Notes: generated by a model not told the origin, from the sequence alone. DNA of 64,000 nucleotides from Bosea sp. NBC_00550 (GCF_026020075.1 NZ_CP102773.1:310001-374000); one strand, 5' to 3'; counted from the first letter of the stretch, positions 1 to 8,964 are shown. Numbers and translations: made by a program.

Positions 1-76
1 AGCGATTTGCTTGCACCTCTATGCAACCATTCCATTCCCCGTCAGTTAGATCGAGTTAAACCCTCGAAAGCCCCCA

Positions 77-436
77 ATGACGAAAATTGTCGTTCTAGTC
101 GTCGAGGATGAGCCCATCATCAGAATGAATGCCGTCGCGATGATCGAGGACGCCGGCTACGACGTCATTGAGGCGGCCGACGCCGACGAGGCCATCGGTC
201 TCCTTGAGACACGTCCGGATATCCGCGCAGTGTTCTCCGACATCGAGATGCCCGGCGGCTCCATGGATGGCCTGAAACTGATCCATGCGGTTCGCAAGCG
301 CTGGCCGCCCGTGATCCTGATCCTGGCATCCGGCCGCGTATCGCCGCTGGTGGCCGACATGCCCTCGGAGACCGTCTTCCTCAGGAAGCCTTACGTCGAG
401 GACGACCTGCTCAAGGCGCTTCCGATCGCGGCCTAG
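77..436 (+). CDS. Single-domain response regulator (receiver only)
   Basis: 119-aa CheY-like receiver with no output domain. Visible landmarks are the acidic pocket E10-D11-E12, the phospho-acceptor D55 in FSDIEMPG, the switch Ser S85 (LASG) and the conserved K104 in LRKPY. The full length is one receiver domain, so it probably works as a phosphate sink or an allosteric partner rather than as a DNA-binding regulator. Its 3' end overlaps by 4 bp the 3' end of a convergent HWE histidine kinase gene, a common pairing in alphaproteobacteria, so that kinase is the likely partner (inference). Confidence 0.92.
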   Translation: MTKIVVLVVEDEPIIRMNAVAMIEDAGYDVIEAADADEAIGLLETRPDIRAVFSDIEMPGGSMDGLKLIHAVRKRWPPVILILASGRVSPLVADMPSETVFLRKPYVEDDLLKALPIAA

Positions 437-1428
437 TCGGCGAGCTTCGCGGCCTTGATCCGAAGCGTGACGATCAGTCCGCCCTCTGACCAATCGTATT
501 CGATGGTGCCGCCGAGTTGGCCTGAGACGCTGCGCTCGACGAGGCGGCTGCCATAGCCGGTCGGGCGTTCGCCTTCCTTTACCGGAGGCCCGCCACGCTC
601 CGTCCAGACGATCTTGATATCCTCGTCCTCGTTGCACCCCGAGATGTCCAATTGCCCGGTGTCGACCGACAGCGCGCCGTACTTGAGCGAGTTGGTCGCG
701 AGCTCGTGGAACACCAGCGCAAGCGTCGTCGCCGTGGCCTCGCCGACGCCCATGCGTGGGACGGAAACGCGGATGCGGCCGCTGAAGGCTCCGGTGTCCT
801 CGTACGGCGACAGAAGGACCGCCACCAGGTCGCCCAGCAGAGCCGCGGTGCCTTGATGACCGGGAAGCGGCCGTACCAAATCGTGGGCCCGTCCCAGGGC
901 AGCCAACCGGGCGGTCAGTTCGCCCGCCATCTCCTTGGCCGTGTTCGTGGAGCGCGAGGTCAGCTGTGTCAGTCCCATGGCGATCGCCAGGAGGTTCTTG
1001 ACCCGATGGCTCATCTCGCCGGCGAGCAGCTCATGGCCCTCCTCGGCCTGCTTTCGGCCTGTTACGTCGAGGAAGATGCCGTACGCCAGTCCCATGTGCA
1101 CGGCGGTGTCATCGCCGATGCCTCGCGCGGAGATCCACCGGATTTCGTCGCCGACCATGATGCGGAAATCGATCTCATAGGCGCCGACGATGGCGCGGGT
1201 GGCGACGAAGGCGGCGCGGACGCGCTCCCTGTCCAGAGGATGCACGTGAGCCGAGAGGTCCTCGAAGGTGACCGAGTCGCTAGGCTGCAGGTTCCACAAA
1301 GCGAACCCGCGCTGATCCATCGCGAATTTGTCGTTCGTGACGTTCCACGACCAGAGGGCGACGCCCGCTGCGCTGATCGCCAGGCGCAGGCTGGCGGCGC
1401 TCCAGGCACTCGGGTTCGATTGGGACAT
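433..1428 (-). CDS. PAS-containing HWE-family sensor histidine kinase
   Basis: 331 aa, no membrane segment seen, so probably cytoplasmic. Residues about 15-125 form a PAS fold ending in the PAC-like DVTGRKQAEE. The dimerisation/phosphoacceptor segment is SHRVKNLLA with H141. The ATP-binding part carries the HWE family hallmarks: HELATNSLKYGAL (241-253) and WTERGGP (275-281), with a GYGSRLVERSV G-box. HWE kinases typically phosphorylate single-domain regulators, matching the convergent neighbour at 77-436. The ligand of the PAS domain cannot be read from sequence. Confidence 0.9.
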   Translation of the reverse strand: MSQSNPSAWSAASLRLAISAAGVALWSWNVTNDKFAMDQRGFALWNLQPSDSVTFEDLSAHVHPLDRERVRAAFVATRAIVGAYEIDFRIMVGDEIRWISARGIGDDTAVHMGLAYGIFLDVTGRKQAEEGHELLAGEMSHRVKNLLAIAMGLTQLTSRSTNTAKEMAGELTARLAALGRAHDLVRPLPGHQGTAALLGDLVAVLLSPYEDTGAFSGRIRVSVPRMGVGEATATTLALVFHELATNSLKYGALSVDTGQLDISGCNEDEDIKIVWTERGGPPVKEGERPTGYGSRLVERSVSGQLGGTIEYDWSEGGLIVTLRIKAAKLAD

Positions 1429-1798
1429 GCGCGCTTTCGATGTCGGAGGGACGATACAACCCTTACTCGATAAGTCAGCGCCCCCCTATGTCGAATGATG
1501 CGCCGATCATCGGACCTTGATCGCAACCTGCGTCACCCAATTGGCCTGGTCGGGCTCCGCTTCTGATCTGTGAGAAGCGTCTCGATGCGGCCGACGAAGG
1601 CCTCGCCGTCGGTCCGCTTTCCGTCCATCCGTCGATGGTATGGACGGGGTCGCCGGCGAGCAGAGCGCTGTCACGAGCGCGATAACCGCCGACGCTGGTC
1701 CGGGCGTTTCGCGCCAGGAGCGGACTCTGGAGGGATGGCCAGAACCGGACCTTCGGCATGCTTCGACGCGAGGTCTGTTGGCGACCCGCAGCGGCCCC
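1429..1798. other. Intergenic region with one dispersed repeat copy
   Basis: Holds the upstream region of the HWE kinase gene and repeat copy A1 (1712-1787). A 31-codon minus-strand ATG frame (1533-1628) reads like protein but matches nothing I recognise. No tRNA or convincing gene seen. Confidence 0.5.
1712..1787 (-). repeat. Dispersed intergenic repeat, copy A1 (long form, 76 bp)
   Basis: Nearly identical, position for position, to the 76 bp at 15322-15397; both begin CGCCAGGAGCGGACTCTGG and end CTGTTGGCGACCC. Its core on the minus strand (GTCCGCTCCTGGCG preceded by CCGGG) relates it to the shorter copies elsewhere in the window. Confidence 0.8.
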
Positions 1799-2311
1799 TC
1801 ATTGCTCTGCCGAAACTCTGTAACGTGCCATGTGAGGCAGGAAATCCATCTTGCCGACGCTTAATCCGGCATTGCGCAACAGTGCGTAGGCCATGGTCAC
1901 ATGGAAGTAGAAATTCGGCATGATCCAGTCTCGAATATCCTCCTCTGAAGACATGACGAACCGAACGCCGTTGGGTAATGTGAGGTCGATAGGATCGTTG
2001 GCGCGAGCCCATTCAGTTGGATCAGACTGATCGATATGTGAGCGCACTGCGGCGATTCTATCCCGGACCTCCACCAGAGATCGGTAGGTAGCTTCCTCAA
2101 GAGGAAGGGTTTTTCTAGCGACCTGATTAAGAGCCAGCAGCACCTGATTGAGGGCGACGCGGAATTGTAGCTCCAGCGGAAACATGTCTTCGGTCAGCCT
2201 CTCACCAAGCACGTCGTCCGCCATCCCGGCGTCTTGAGCCTCGCCGACCAAGTGATCGAGAGTGCCAAGCATGTTGGTGAAGGTAGCGCGCGCTGATCGA
2301 GCGTATGACAT
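1799..2311 (-). CDS. DUF1993-family protein
   Basis: 170 aa from the ATG at 2311 (MSYARSARATFTNML), which matches the usual DUF1993 N-terminus. A further-upstream ATG at 2347 would add 12 atypical residues. The family is predicted to form a DinB-like four-helix bundle: the pattern here is an N-terminal helix with LGTLDHLV, a middle FPLELQFRVALNQ, and a C-terminal PNFYFHVTMAYALLRNAG with LGKMDFL-like ending (VGKMDFLPHM). Function is unknown; family members are soluble and often near stress genes. It stands alone, with no operon partner visible. Confidence 0.85.
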   Translation of the reverse strand: MSYARSARATFTNMLGTLDHLVGEAQDAGMADDVLGERLTEDMFPLELQFRVALNQVLLALNQVARKTLPLEEATYRSLVEVRDRIAAVRSHIDQSDPTEWARANDPIDLTLPNGVRFVMSSEEDIRDWIMPNFYFHVTMAYALLRNAGLSVGKMDFLPHMARYRVSAEQ

Positions 2312-2562
2312 GGCGCATATTTGGCAGATCGCTGCGGTGGGCGCCACCCATCCGAGACGTTCGAGGGGGTATCGCCGCAGGGATAAAGTTGGCCCTCAGA
2401 AGAAGTTCGGAGCGTCCGGTTTTGGGCATTTCGCCCCGCTTGGCGGGCACGTCGAGGATGGCCAGTTGCTGGCCGGCATCGCCCTCCATTCGGCGAGCGA
2501 GGGCACCGCGAGTGGGTCGTCCGCGCCCGCCGTCCATTTCACCTGCGACGGGGGCAGCGGGA

Positions 2563-3931
2563 TCATAGGGACGGGACCGTTGCCGCCTCGCCTTCCACGG
2601 CGCGGCCGGGCCCGCGCGGCCGGCGACTGGTGAAGAGGCCGGCCGTCCGCGCGACCAGGATCGACAGGACGATCAGGATGACCAGCTCCGACACGAGCCC
2701 GACCGTGATCAGCCCGGCCACGCCGAAGATCAGCGCCGCCGGATAGACCGCGAGCAAGTTGAAGCAAGCAGCCGCGAGCGTGGCCAGGAAAAGCGGTTGC
2801 GTACGTTCGAGTGCCCGGAACGCACAGGCCAGAACCACATTCACCAGCGTCATCGGGAAGATGAGCGAATACCAGGCAATCACCCAGCCGAATTCGAGGA
2901 TCTCGCCGCCGTATAGCTGATGGAGCAGCCATGGACCGAACAGCATGAGGCCGAGTGTCGCCGAGGTGCCCGATCAGCAAGGCGAATCCGATGGCACGCC
3001 CCAGCGTCTGCCGGAGCCCCGGCAATCCCCCCGTCGCGTAGGCCTCGCCGGCGAGGGGCGGGAAAATGTTATCGAGGGCTTGGCGCACGACACTAATGGC
3101 GGCGAGGAGACTCTGGGCCGCCCGCAAGGCTCCTAGGATCCTGGGGCCGAAGAGACCCGCCGTCACCAGCAGACCGCTATAGGACAGCGCCCACTGCACG
3201 AGGCCGGTGAGAACGAGCCAGCGCGCAGAATGCCACTGCCGACGCGTGACGTCGGCGAAGACCTCCGGTCTCCAGAGAAACGGTCCCGATAGGAATAGGC
3301 CGCAGGCGGCCGAGACGGCGGCGGCTGAAGCCACGACCCAGAGCGCATTGGCGACGCTGATCAGACCGATATGCCAGAGAACGGCGACCGCGCCGAGCTT
3401 GAGCGCCTGATTGACGATGTCGATCAACAGGACCGCTGTCGGGCGACGACGCGCGAACAGGTAGCGGCGCAGAAAATCCTGCGTCAGGTAGGCAGCACCG
3501 GTGACGGCGCCCGCCAGAGCCACGCCATCGAGCGGTGTCGCGACTGTGGCGAACTTCAGGATGGCGAAGATCGCGACTGCCGCCACAGCGACATAGGCGG
3601 CCTGATGGGCGAAGACCACGGTGTAGTAGGCTGCCGCCTCCGCCCCATCCGCCTTGGAACCGATGCTCATCATCGGGCTGACGATCAAGCCGAGCTGGAG
3701 ATTCATGGCGAGATACACCGCGAGCCAGACCATCGTGTAGAGACCGAAGGCCTCGAGACCGAGCGCGCGTGCCAGCAGGACGGTCGTCAGAAAATTGCAG
3801 ACGCTGCAAAACGCCTGGTCGCCGAAGGACAGCGCGGGGCCGATGGCCGGGTGCAGGCGCGCCCTGAAACCGCTTCGGGGCCGCCCGCCAGACATCTCCA
3901 GATCAGGAACCATCGTCATATTGTCCGGCAT
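2563..3931 (-). pseudogene. Polysaccharide/O-antigen flippase (Wzx/MATE-like), frameshifted
   Basis: Reads as a multi-spanning membrane protein of about 455 aa from the ATG at 3931: LSFGDQAFCSVCNFLTT, LGLEAFGLYTMVWLAVYL, then repeated hydrophobic helices typical of polysaccharide transporter/flippase proteins. The frame is lost at a GGG run (plus-strand CCC 2969-2971). Removing one base joins ...AIGFALLIG to TSATLGLMLFGPWLLHQLYGG and keeps coding to the stop at 2563, giving four more helices and a basic tail. Without correction the frame runs on into non-hydrophobic, Arg-rich sequence to 2396. Either a real null allele or a sequencing error in a homopolymer. No other polysaccharide gene is nearby. 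Confidence 0.8.
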
Positions 3932-4425
3932 CGGCAGGGATACCGGTCCCTTGCCGAGCGGGCTCCTTCATCTCGTTTCATCTTGCCTCCGCCGCCGGTT
4001 GCGAGCGGCAACCCGATCGTTCCTGACGATGGAAGTCTACCGTCACCGCCGCGGCCGTTGCGCTGCGCATAGGGACTACCCGCAAGGTGGACGGGTGCCG
4101 GGGCCAAGGGTGTGGCTACCTCCGAAGCCCCGGAGGCGCTGCTGCCGCAGGCGTTCGATGAACACCAAAACCGCGCCGGGATCAGGCTATTCCGGCCGAG
4201 CAGTCTCTCCGCCGCCATGCGCAACCAACGGCACACCGTCCGCGCAAACAGGCTGTGTCGACGACAGCGCGCTCGTCTCGTGTGGCAATCACCCGACGCG
4301 CAGGGCCGCGCGAGGCCTCCCTAGGTGGCTGCCAGGCCGACAGATTCGCGAAGCGTCAGATCGAAAGGCAGGATCTCTGCGCACACACGCCCATATTCTC
4401 TGCCCCGCCGCCCTCGGCGACCCGT
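3932..4425. other. Region without recognised gene
   Basis: About 490 bases between the flippase and a decayed small gene. Open frames on both strands are Arg/Pro/Ala-rich and look like high-GC noise. I see no repeat copy, RNA gene or clear promoter. Confidence 0.4.
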
Positions 4426-4600
4426 GGAGAACGTTATCGCGAGACTTGTCAGGACGACGCCGGCAACCGGTATACTGTCATCGTCTAGCAGGACAGGCCA
4501 GAATTTCCGGGCGCCTCCTACACGCTGGAAGATGGAACGCCGCGACGAGTGCTACTTCGCGACGCCGTCGGGGAAGATGCTAATCCGGGGCGACGATTGA
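4426..4600 (+). pseudogene. Decayed small protein gene ('DxAGNRYTVIV...YTLEDGTP' type)
   Basis: The plus strand encodes ERYRETCQDDAGNRYTVIV, then an in-frame TAG (4486-4488, plausibly a mutated TGG), then QDRPEFPGASYTLEDGTP, after which a frameshift is needed to continue as DECYFATPSGKMLIRGDD up to the stop at 4600. Joined, these segments match the layout of a small conserved alphaproteobacterial protein of unknown function (ring of Tyr-Val-Ile-Val, then YTLEDGTPV, then a C-terminal GK-L-IR). Two independent lesions mean it is non-functional. No start codon could be assigned. Its end overlaps the end of the convergent gene at 4580. Confidence 0.65.
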
Positions 4601-4861
4601 CGGTCCAGGAGCCGCCGAGCCGTCGAATCTTGCTACGAAGCTTAGATGACGGTCGGAGTAGGCGGTAACGAGGAGGACAATATCGTACCCGTCCTCCAAC
4701 TTCGCCCTCATCCCCTGTGAGAAGCTGCCGGGATCGACCGATCGAATATCGCCGATAAGGGTGCCACTGCACCAGGATCCGTATTCATTATGAACGAGGC
4801 GATAGGCTATCGGTAGGTCCGTGCCGTCGCGCAGGATCAACCTGCCTTGGCCGGATTTCAT
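4580..4861 (-). CDS. Hypothetical protein, about 93 aa
   Basis: From ATG 4861 the product begins MKSGQGRLILRDGTDLPIAYRL and continues with alternating hydrophobic strands (YDIVLLVTAYSDRHLSFVARF), suggesting a small all-beta domain, perhaps PilZ-like, but I cannot name the family. The frame stays open to an ATG at 5095; that longer version would overlap the divergent gene at 5010 and adds an uncharacteristic basic leader, so the shorter start is preferred. No membrane segment or signal peptide seen. Confidence 0.6.
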   Translation of the reverse strand: MKSGQGRLILRDGTDLPIAYRLVHNEYGSWCSGTLIGDIRSVDPGSFSQGMRAKLEDGYDIVLLVTAYSDRHLSFVARFDGSAAPGPSIVAPD

Positions 4862-5009
4862 GACGTTCTCGGTTTTGATTGTCCGGCCGAAACGCAATCG
4901 ACGGGGATAGAGCGCAAAGGCAGCGCTGACTCCAGAGAGCGCTTTCACATCCTGATTAGCAAGCGCCATCTGCGTTACCTGGCGAGGCGATAATTGGTAT
5001 TTTGACGCG

Positions 5010-5276
5010 ATGGAGACACCTGAAAAGCGGGCCGGTGTGACCCGGCTCTTGCTCCGCTGGCCCCACCGCCGCGCGGAGCTTCTACGGACGGCCACGCGGC
5101 CCGCTGTTGCGAGCCTCTGCGAGAGCTACGCGCTCGCTTGGGAAGCGGCGCTACACTGGGCCAAGATTCCGGGAAACCGGGCCGCTGAGATAGCCGAGGA
5201 GTACCGGCTGCTCCTTAGTGAGCTTGAGCAGGATATCGCCTTGCTGTGCTCGACCACGCAGCGAACGGTCAAATGA
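5010..5276 (+). CDS. Hypothetical small helical protein, 88 aa
   Basis: METPEKRAGVTRLL then a helical body: SLCESYALAWEAALHWAKIPG, followed by AAEIAEEYRLLLSELEQDIALL. The E/L heptad-like C-terminal half could form a coiled coil. It resembles short uncharacterised proteins found in accessory regions of Hyphomicrobiales. Divergent from the gene at 4861 with about 150 bp between the starts. No function can be assigned. Confidence 0.55.
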   Translation: METPEKRAGVTRLLLRWPHRRAELLRTATRPAVASLCESYALAWEAALHWAKIPGNRAAEIAEEYRLLLSELEQDIALLCSTTQRTVK

Positions 5277-5312
5277 ATTACCCGCTCCGTATCTCGTAAA
5301 CGGCGACCCACA

Positions 5313-5612
5313 TCAGCGTCCTTCCGAGTAGGAGCCGTGCCGCAGCTTGCCGTCGGCGGCCCATGCGCGAAACTCGATTTCCGCCACCAGAGCCGACGTG
5401 AGCCAGCGATAGGCCTGTCGTCTGCCCTTCAGGCTGACCGCGGGTTGTCAGATAACGAGTTCGTCCATCTGCTTGCGGAGCGCGGTCGCGCCGTCGTGGC
5501 TGAAGCCGATACCGACGCTTCCGACATAGACCGGTGGTGCCCCCTGGCTCACCGCAAGAAGCAGCCGGCCGACCCCGCCTTCATAAGCACGCGCAAGAGA
5601 GCGGGACGATGG
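5313..5612 (-). pseudogene. Remnant of ATP-dependent DNA ligase (LigD/LigC-type) C-terminal domain
   Basis: On the minus strand the frame reads PSSRSLARAYEGGVGRLLLA, then PPVYVGSVGIGFSH and ATALRKQMDELVI, an in-frame TGA (5448-5450), then QPAVSLKGRRQAYRWL and LVAEIEFRAWAADGKLRHGSY with a stop at 5313. This is the signature of the OB-fold domain of NHEJ-type ATP-dependent ligases: G-GxLLLA, YVGSVGTGF, LR..MD.L, and AEIEYRAWT..GKLRH.SYKG. The nucleotidyltransferase domain is missing and the in-frame stop breaks what is left, so this is a gene relic. The usual motif between the TGA and the AEIEF segment is also degraded. Confidence 0.75.
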
Positions 5613-5693
5613 GTGAGAGGCTGAGCATCATCAGCACGAAGTGTGAACTGACGGACGGGCTGCGCGTTGTCCGGTAAAAGAGGCCGAGAACAA

Positions 5694-6233
5694 ATGGCCG
5701 AGAAGCGGACAGCACCGTGGACCGATGAGCAGGTTGCCGCACTCAACTTGTTTCAGGTCGAAAACGCGGTCCATCTCTTATGCGGCGGTGACCGAACCGA
5801 CGACGCACATCGGGCTTATCAAGCTGAGCATGGCGGTAAACTCGGGCAGCTTGTCGCGACCAAAGACGGGCTGGTCTGCCCCGTGTGCGGATATCGGCTG
5901 CAATGGGCGCACGGTTTCTGGCTTCCCCCGCCGCCTTCGAGCCCTGCAACGCCGAGCGAGGGGCAGATCATTGAGCCCGACGATTACGGAGAATATCTGC
6001 GCAAGGAGCGCACGCACAGTCGCTATGGTTACATGCAATGGCAGCTGGCCAAGGCCGCGAACAAGCGCGCCGACCGGGCTGAAGCCCGCGCCCTAGCCGC
6101 CGAAGTCGCGCTCGCTGCGGCACGGGAACGGGTCGAGCAAGCTATTCGCGATTGCCTGTCACTCGATGAGAACGGCAATACCTGCGAGAAGGCCGTGGCC
6201 ATCGCAGCCATCCGCTCTCACGAGCCCCCATGA
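5694..6233 (+). CDS. Hypothetical protein with a single CPxCxY knuckle
   Basis: 179 aa from ATG 5694 (MAEKRTAPWTDEQVAALNLFQ); a start at 5667 would add nine residues with poorer context. The N-terminal half (WTDEQVAALN, later DGLVCPVCGYRLQWAHGFW) resembles small phage or accessory-region proteins with a CxxC half zinc knuckle after a VATKDG strand. Residues about 105-170 are an Ala/Arg/Glu-rich coiled-coil-like helix (KAANKRADRAEARALAAEVALAAARERV). No catalytic motif recognised. It lies alone between decayed genes and the cco operon. Confidence 0.6.
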   Translation: MAEKRTAPWTDEQVAALNLFQVENAVHLLCGGDRTDDAHRAYQAEHGGKLGQLVATKDGLVCPVCGYRLQWAHGFWLPPPPSSPATPSEGQIIEPDDYGEYLRKERTHSRYGYMQWQLAKAANKRADRAEARALAAEVALAAARERVEQAIRDCLSLDENGNTCEKAVAIAAIRSHEPP

Positions 6234-6300
6234 TCCGCGAAACGCCCAAGCGAGACCGGCACGCCTTCAAGCAAAGGTGGGGCGACGTGCAGCGGCAGTG

Positions 6301-6375
6301 CGCCAGCAGGAGACTCTGGACTGCCGCCCCGAACCAGACATTCACAGGCGCATCTCCGTGGTATGTTGGCGACCC
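6301..6375 (-). repeat. Dispersed intergenic repeat, copy A3 (75 bp)
   Basis: Diverged relative of the 76-bp form: starts CGCCAGCAGGAGACTCTGG, has GAACCAGAC in the middle and ends TGTTGGCGACCC. It lies in the 257-bp gap (6234-6490) between the 5694 gene and ccoS, which otherwise holds nothing I can name. Confidence 0.65.
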
Positions 6376-6490
6376 AACTCGGACATAGGTCGCGAGGCCG
6401 CTTGGCGACCGGGGCTGGTCCTAAGGCGACCTTGGCAACGTACGGTTTCGGGCAGCCTAGCTGTGGCCGTTCTCGCTCTGATGGAGCCGC

Positions 6491-6703
6491 TCATTTGTCG
6501 CGATTGTTCTGCGGGCTCGTCGGGACAGGCAGAGTGGTTTGCGCGGCTTTCAAATCCCTCTCGTCATCATCATCTAGGAGTATCCGCTCCGCGGCGCCGT
6601 CCAGATCGTCATACTGGCCGCTTTTGAGAGACCAGAGGAAGGCAGCGAGCGCTGTGCCGCCGAGCAGAAGCCCCAGGGGCACGAGGAATACAAGGCTGCT
6701 CAT
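6491..6703 (-). CDS. ccoS: CcoS, cbb3 oxidase maturation protein
   Basis: 70 aa: one N-terminal membrane helix (VFLVPLGLLLGGTALAAFLW), immediately followed by SLKSGQYDDLDGAAERIL, the diagnostic CcoS pattern (W-(a/s)-(v/l)-(k/r)-xGQ(y/f)DDL..xxRIL). CcoS is needed for delivery of cofactors to cbb3 oxidase. Its start overlaps the ccoI stop by 4 bp (ATGA), so the two are translationally coupled. Last gene of the cco operon. Confidence 0.95.
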   Translation of the reverse strand: MSSLVFLVPLGLLLGGTALAAFLWSLKSGQYDDLDGAAERILLDDDDERDLKAAQTTLPVPTSPQNNRDK

Positions 6704-8964
6704 CTGCCTGGCTCCGGTGCAGATGTTAGCCCTCCGTCCCCGGGCAACACTCTTGTCGATCGACTCGGGCCTACGAATTCCACATTGAGACGTAGCGCAT
6801 TGGCGACCACGAGGACGGAGGAGAGCGACATCGCCAATGCGGCGATCAGGGGCGTGACGTACCCCGCGATCGCGACCGGCAGGGCGATCGCGTTGTAGCC
6901 GATCGCTAAGGCGAAATTCTGCCGTACGAGCTGGCCCGCCGCGCGCGAAACGGACAGCGCCGCGGGGACCGCATCAAGACCATCGCGCAGGAAAACAAAA
7001 TCCGCTGCGTTACGGCCGATATCGGCCGCCGAAGCGGGAGCCATCGAGACATGTGCGGCGGCGAGCGCCGGCGCATCGTTGAGCCCGTCGCCGACCATCA
7101 GCACTCTATGCCCTCGTGTACTCAGTGCGGCGAGGTGCTCGACCTTCTCGGCCGGCAGGAGACCCGCCGCGACATCATCGACCGCGAGTCGTGCGGCAAT
7201 GGCCCGCACTGCGATGGGCGTATCACCGGAGAGCAGCATGAGCTGAATGCCTTCGGCGCGCAGCGCACTGACGGCAGCGCGCGCCTGTGGGCGCATCGTC
7301 TCCTCGAAGGTGAAGCGGGCGATGAGTTCACCGTTGCAGCCGAGCACCGTGCCGCCATGGGATTGCCCATCTGTCCCGCAGGCGAGCACCCACTCGGCCC
7401 GACCAAGACGATAGAGACGACCGTCAAGCCGAGCTTCGATGCCAAGGCCAGGCCGTTCGCGGATGTCGGAGAGCGCCATCCCGCCCGCTGGTGCCGCAGC
7501 CGCGATGGCTTGAGAGAGCGGATGCCCAGAGCGGCCGGCGATCTCGGCTGCGATCGCCAAGTCGGCGGGAGCGATCGCCGCAGCATTGACGAGGCGCGGC
7601 ACGCCGAAAGTCAGGGTGCCGGTCTTGTCGAAGGCAGCGCTATCGATCTCGGCCATCCGTTCGATGGCGGAGCCATCCTTGACCATGATGCCATTTTCGA
7701 ACAACCGCCGCGACGCCATCACCTGCACGATCGGAACCGCAAGCCCGAGCGCGCAGGGACAGGTGATGATCAGAACGGCGATGGAGATGGTGATCGCGCA
7801 GTGCCAGTCGCCCGTTACCGCCATCCAGCCGAGAAAGGTGAGAAAAGCCGTAGCATGGACGATAGGGGAATAGAGCGCGGCGGCCCGGTCGGCGAGGCGA
7901 CGATAGCGGGCGCGCCCGCCTTCGGCTGCTTCCATCAGCCGGATCATTTCGGCCAGGAACGACTCCTCTGCCTTTGCGGTGGCGGTGATGGTCAGCGGAC
8001 CTGACAAGTTGAGCGTTCCCGCCCGCACAGACGCCCCCGCCGCGACGAAACGCGGCGCGCTCTCACCGGTGACGATGGCGCAGTCGAGTTCGGATTCTCC
8101 CTCCTCGACGCTACCATCGACTGGGATTCTGTCGCCCGCAGTCAACGCGAGGCGCATGCCGGGCGCTATCTCGGCAAGTGGGAGATAGTCCCGGCTGCCG
8201 TCGGCGCGCAGGACCGTCGCGCCGCGCGGTGAAAGGCGCATCAGACCCCGCACGGCGGCGCGCGCCTTCTCACGCATGAGATGGTCCAAGGTCCGCCCGA
8301 TCAAGAGGAAGAAGATCAGCGAGGTCGCAGCGTCGAAATAGGCATGGGGGCCGTCATGAAGGGTATCGTAGAGGCTGAGGCCGAAGGCGAGGCAGATGCC
8401 GATCGAGATCGGCACGTCCATATTGGTGCGGCCATGCCGCAGGGCCGACCAGGCCGAAGAGAAGAAGACCCGGCCGGAGTAGAGGAGGCAAGGCAGCGCC
8501 AGCGCCGCGGAAATCCAATGGAAAGCGCTGCGGGTCTCCGGTTCGGCTCCGGACCAGACTGAAACCGACAGCAGCATGATATTCATCGAACAGAAGCCGG
8601 CGACCGCCAACGCCCGCACAAGCCGCGCACGCTCGGGATCTGGCCGGTCGGCCTCGTTCTCGAACAGGTGGCCGGGATATCCGAGCGTTGCCAGCGCAAC
8701 CAGAAGGTCAGGCGGTTCTCCGCCACGCCATTTCACGGCCACGCGCTTTGTCGATAGATTGACGCGCGCATGCTCGACGCCGGCGATCCGCATCAGTCCG
8801 GTCTCGACCGCGCGGATGCAGGCGGCGCAGTGGACCCCCGGCACGGAGAAATCGCTCTGCTTGAGGCCGTCGCCCAATTCGCGGCTGGCGAGCCGGATCT
8901 CCTGCCGCGCCGCCGAACCGTCGAATGCACGATGCGGGTCGAACGGCGGCGCGCAACAGGTCAT
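6700..8964 (-). CDS. ccoI: CcoI/FixI copper-transporting P1B-type ATPase
   Basis: 754 aa. Residues 35-105 are a heavy-metal-associated domain with GVHCAAC (C46, C49); an extra CC sits at 3-4. Then come eight predicted membrane helices, the actuator TGES (299-302), the CPC copper motif (402-404), the phosphorylated D446 in DKTGTLT, HP (481-482) and GDGLND (625-630). CcoI supplies copper for the CuB site of cbb3 oxidase. It is coupled by 4-bp overlaps to both the DUF2189 gene upstream and ccoS downstream. All catalytic motifs are intact. Confidence 0.96.
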   Translation of the reverse strand: MTCCAPPFDPHRAFDGSAARQEIRLASRELGDGLKQSDFSVPGVHCAACIRAVETGLMRIAGVEHARVNLSTKRVAVKWRGGEPPDLLVALATLGYPGHLFENEADRPDPERARLVRALAVAGFCSMNIMLLSVSVWSGAEPETRSAFHWISAALALPCLLYSGRVFFSSAWSALRHGRTNMDVPISIGICLAFGLSLYDTLHDGPHAYFDAATSLIFFLLIGRTLDHLMREKARAAVRGLMRLSPRGATVLRADGSRDYLPLAEIAPGMRLALTAGDRIPVDGSVEEGESELDCAIVTGESAPRFVAAGASVRAGTLNLSGPLTITATAKAEESFLAEMIRLMEAAEGGRARYRRLADRAAALYSPIVHATAFLTFLGWMAVTGDWHCAITISIAVLIITCPCALGLAVPIVQVMASRRLFENGIMVKDGSAIERMAEIDSAAFDKTGTLTFGVPRLVNAAAIAPADLAIAAEIAGRSGHPLSQAIAAAAPAGGMALSDIRERPGLGIEARLDGRLYRLGRAEWVLACGTDGQSHGGTVLGCNGELIARFTFEETMRPQARAAVSALRAEGIQLMLLSGDTPIAVRAIAARLAVDDVAAGLLPAEKVEHLAALSTRGHRVLMVGDGLNDAPALAAAHVSMAPASAADIGRNAADFVFLRDGLDAVPAALSVSRAAGQLVRQNFALAIGYNAIALPVAIAGYVTPLIAALAMSLSSVLVVANALRLNVEFVGPSRSTRVLPGDGGLTSAPEPGR

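Noticed and set aside
1533..1628. 31-codon minus-strand frame reading like protein
   Set aside because: No family recognised and no ribosome site; noted only as sequence that may be a gene fragment.
5337..5624. Plus-strand 95-codon frame
   Set aside because: The opposite strand carries recognisable ligase sequence, so this frame is a shadow.
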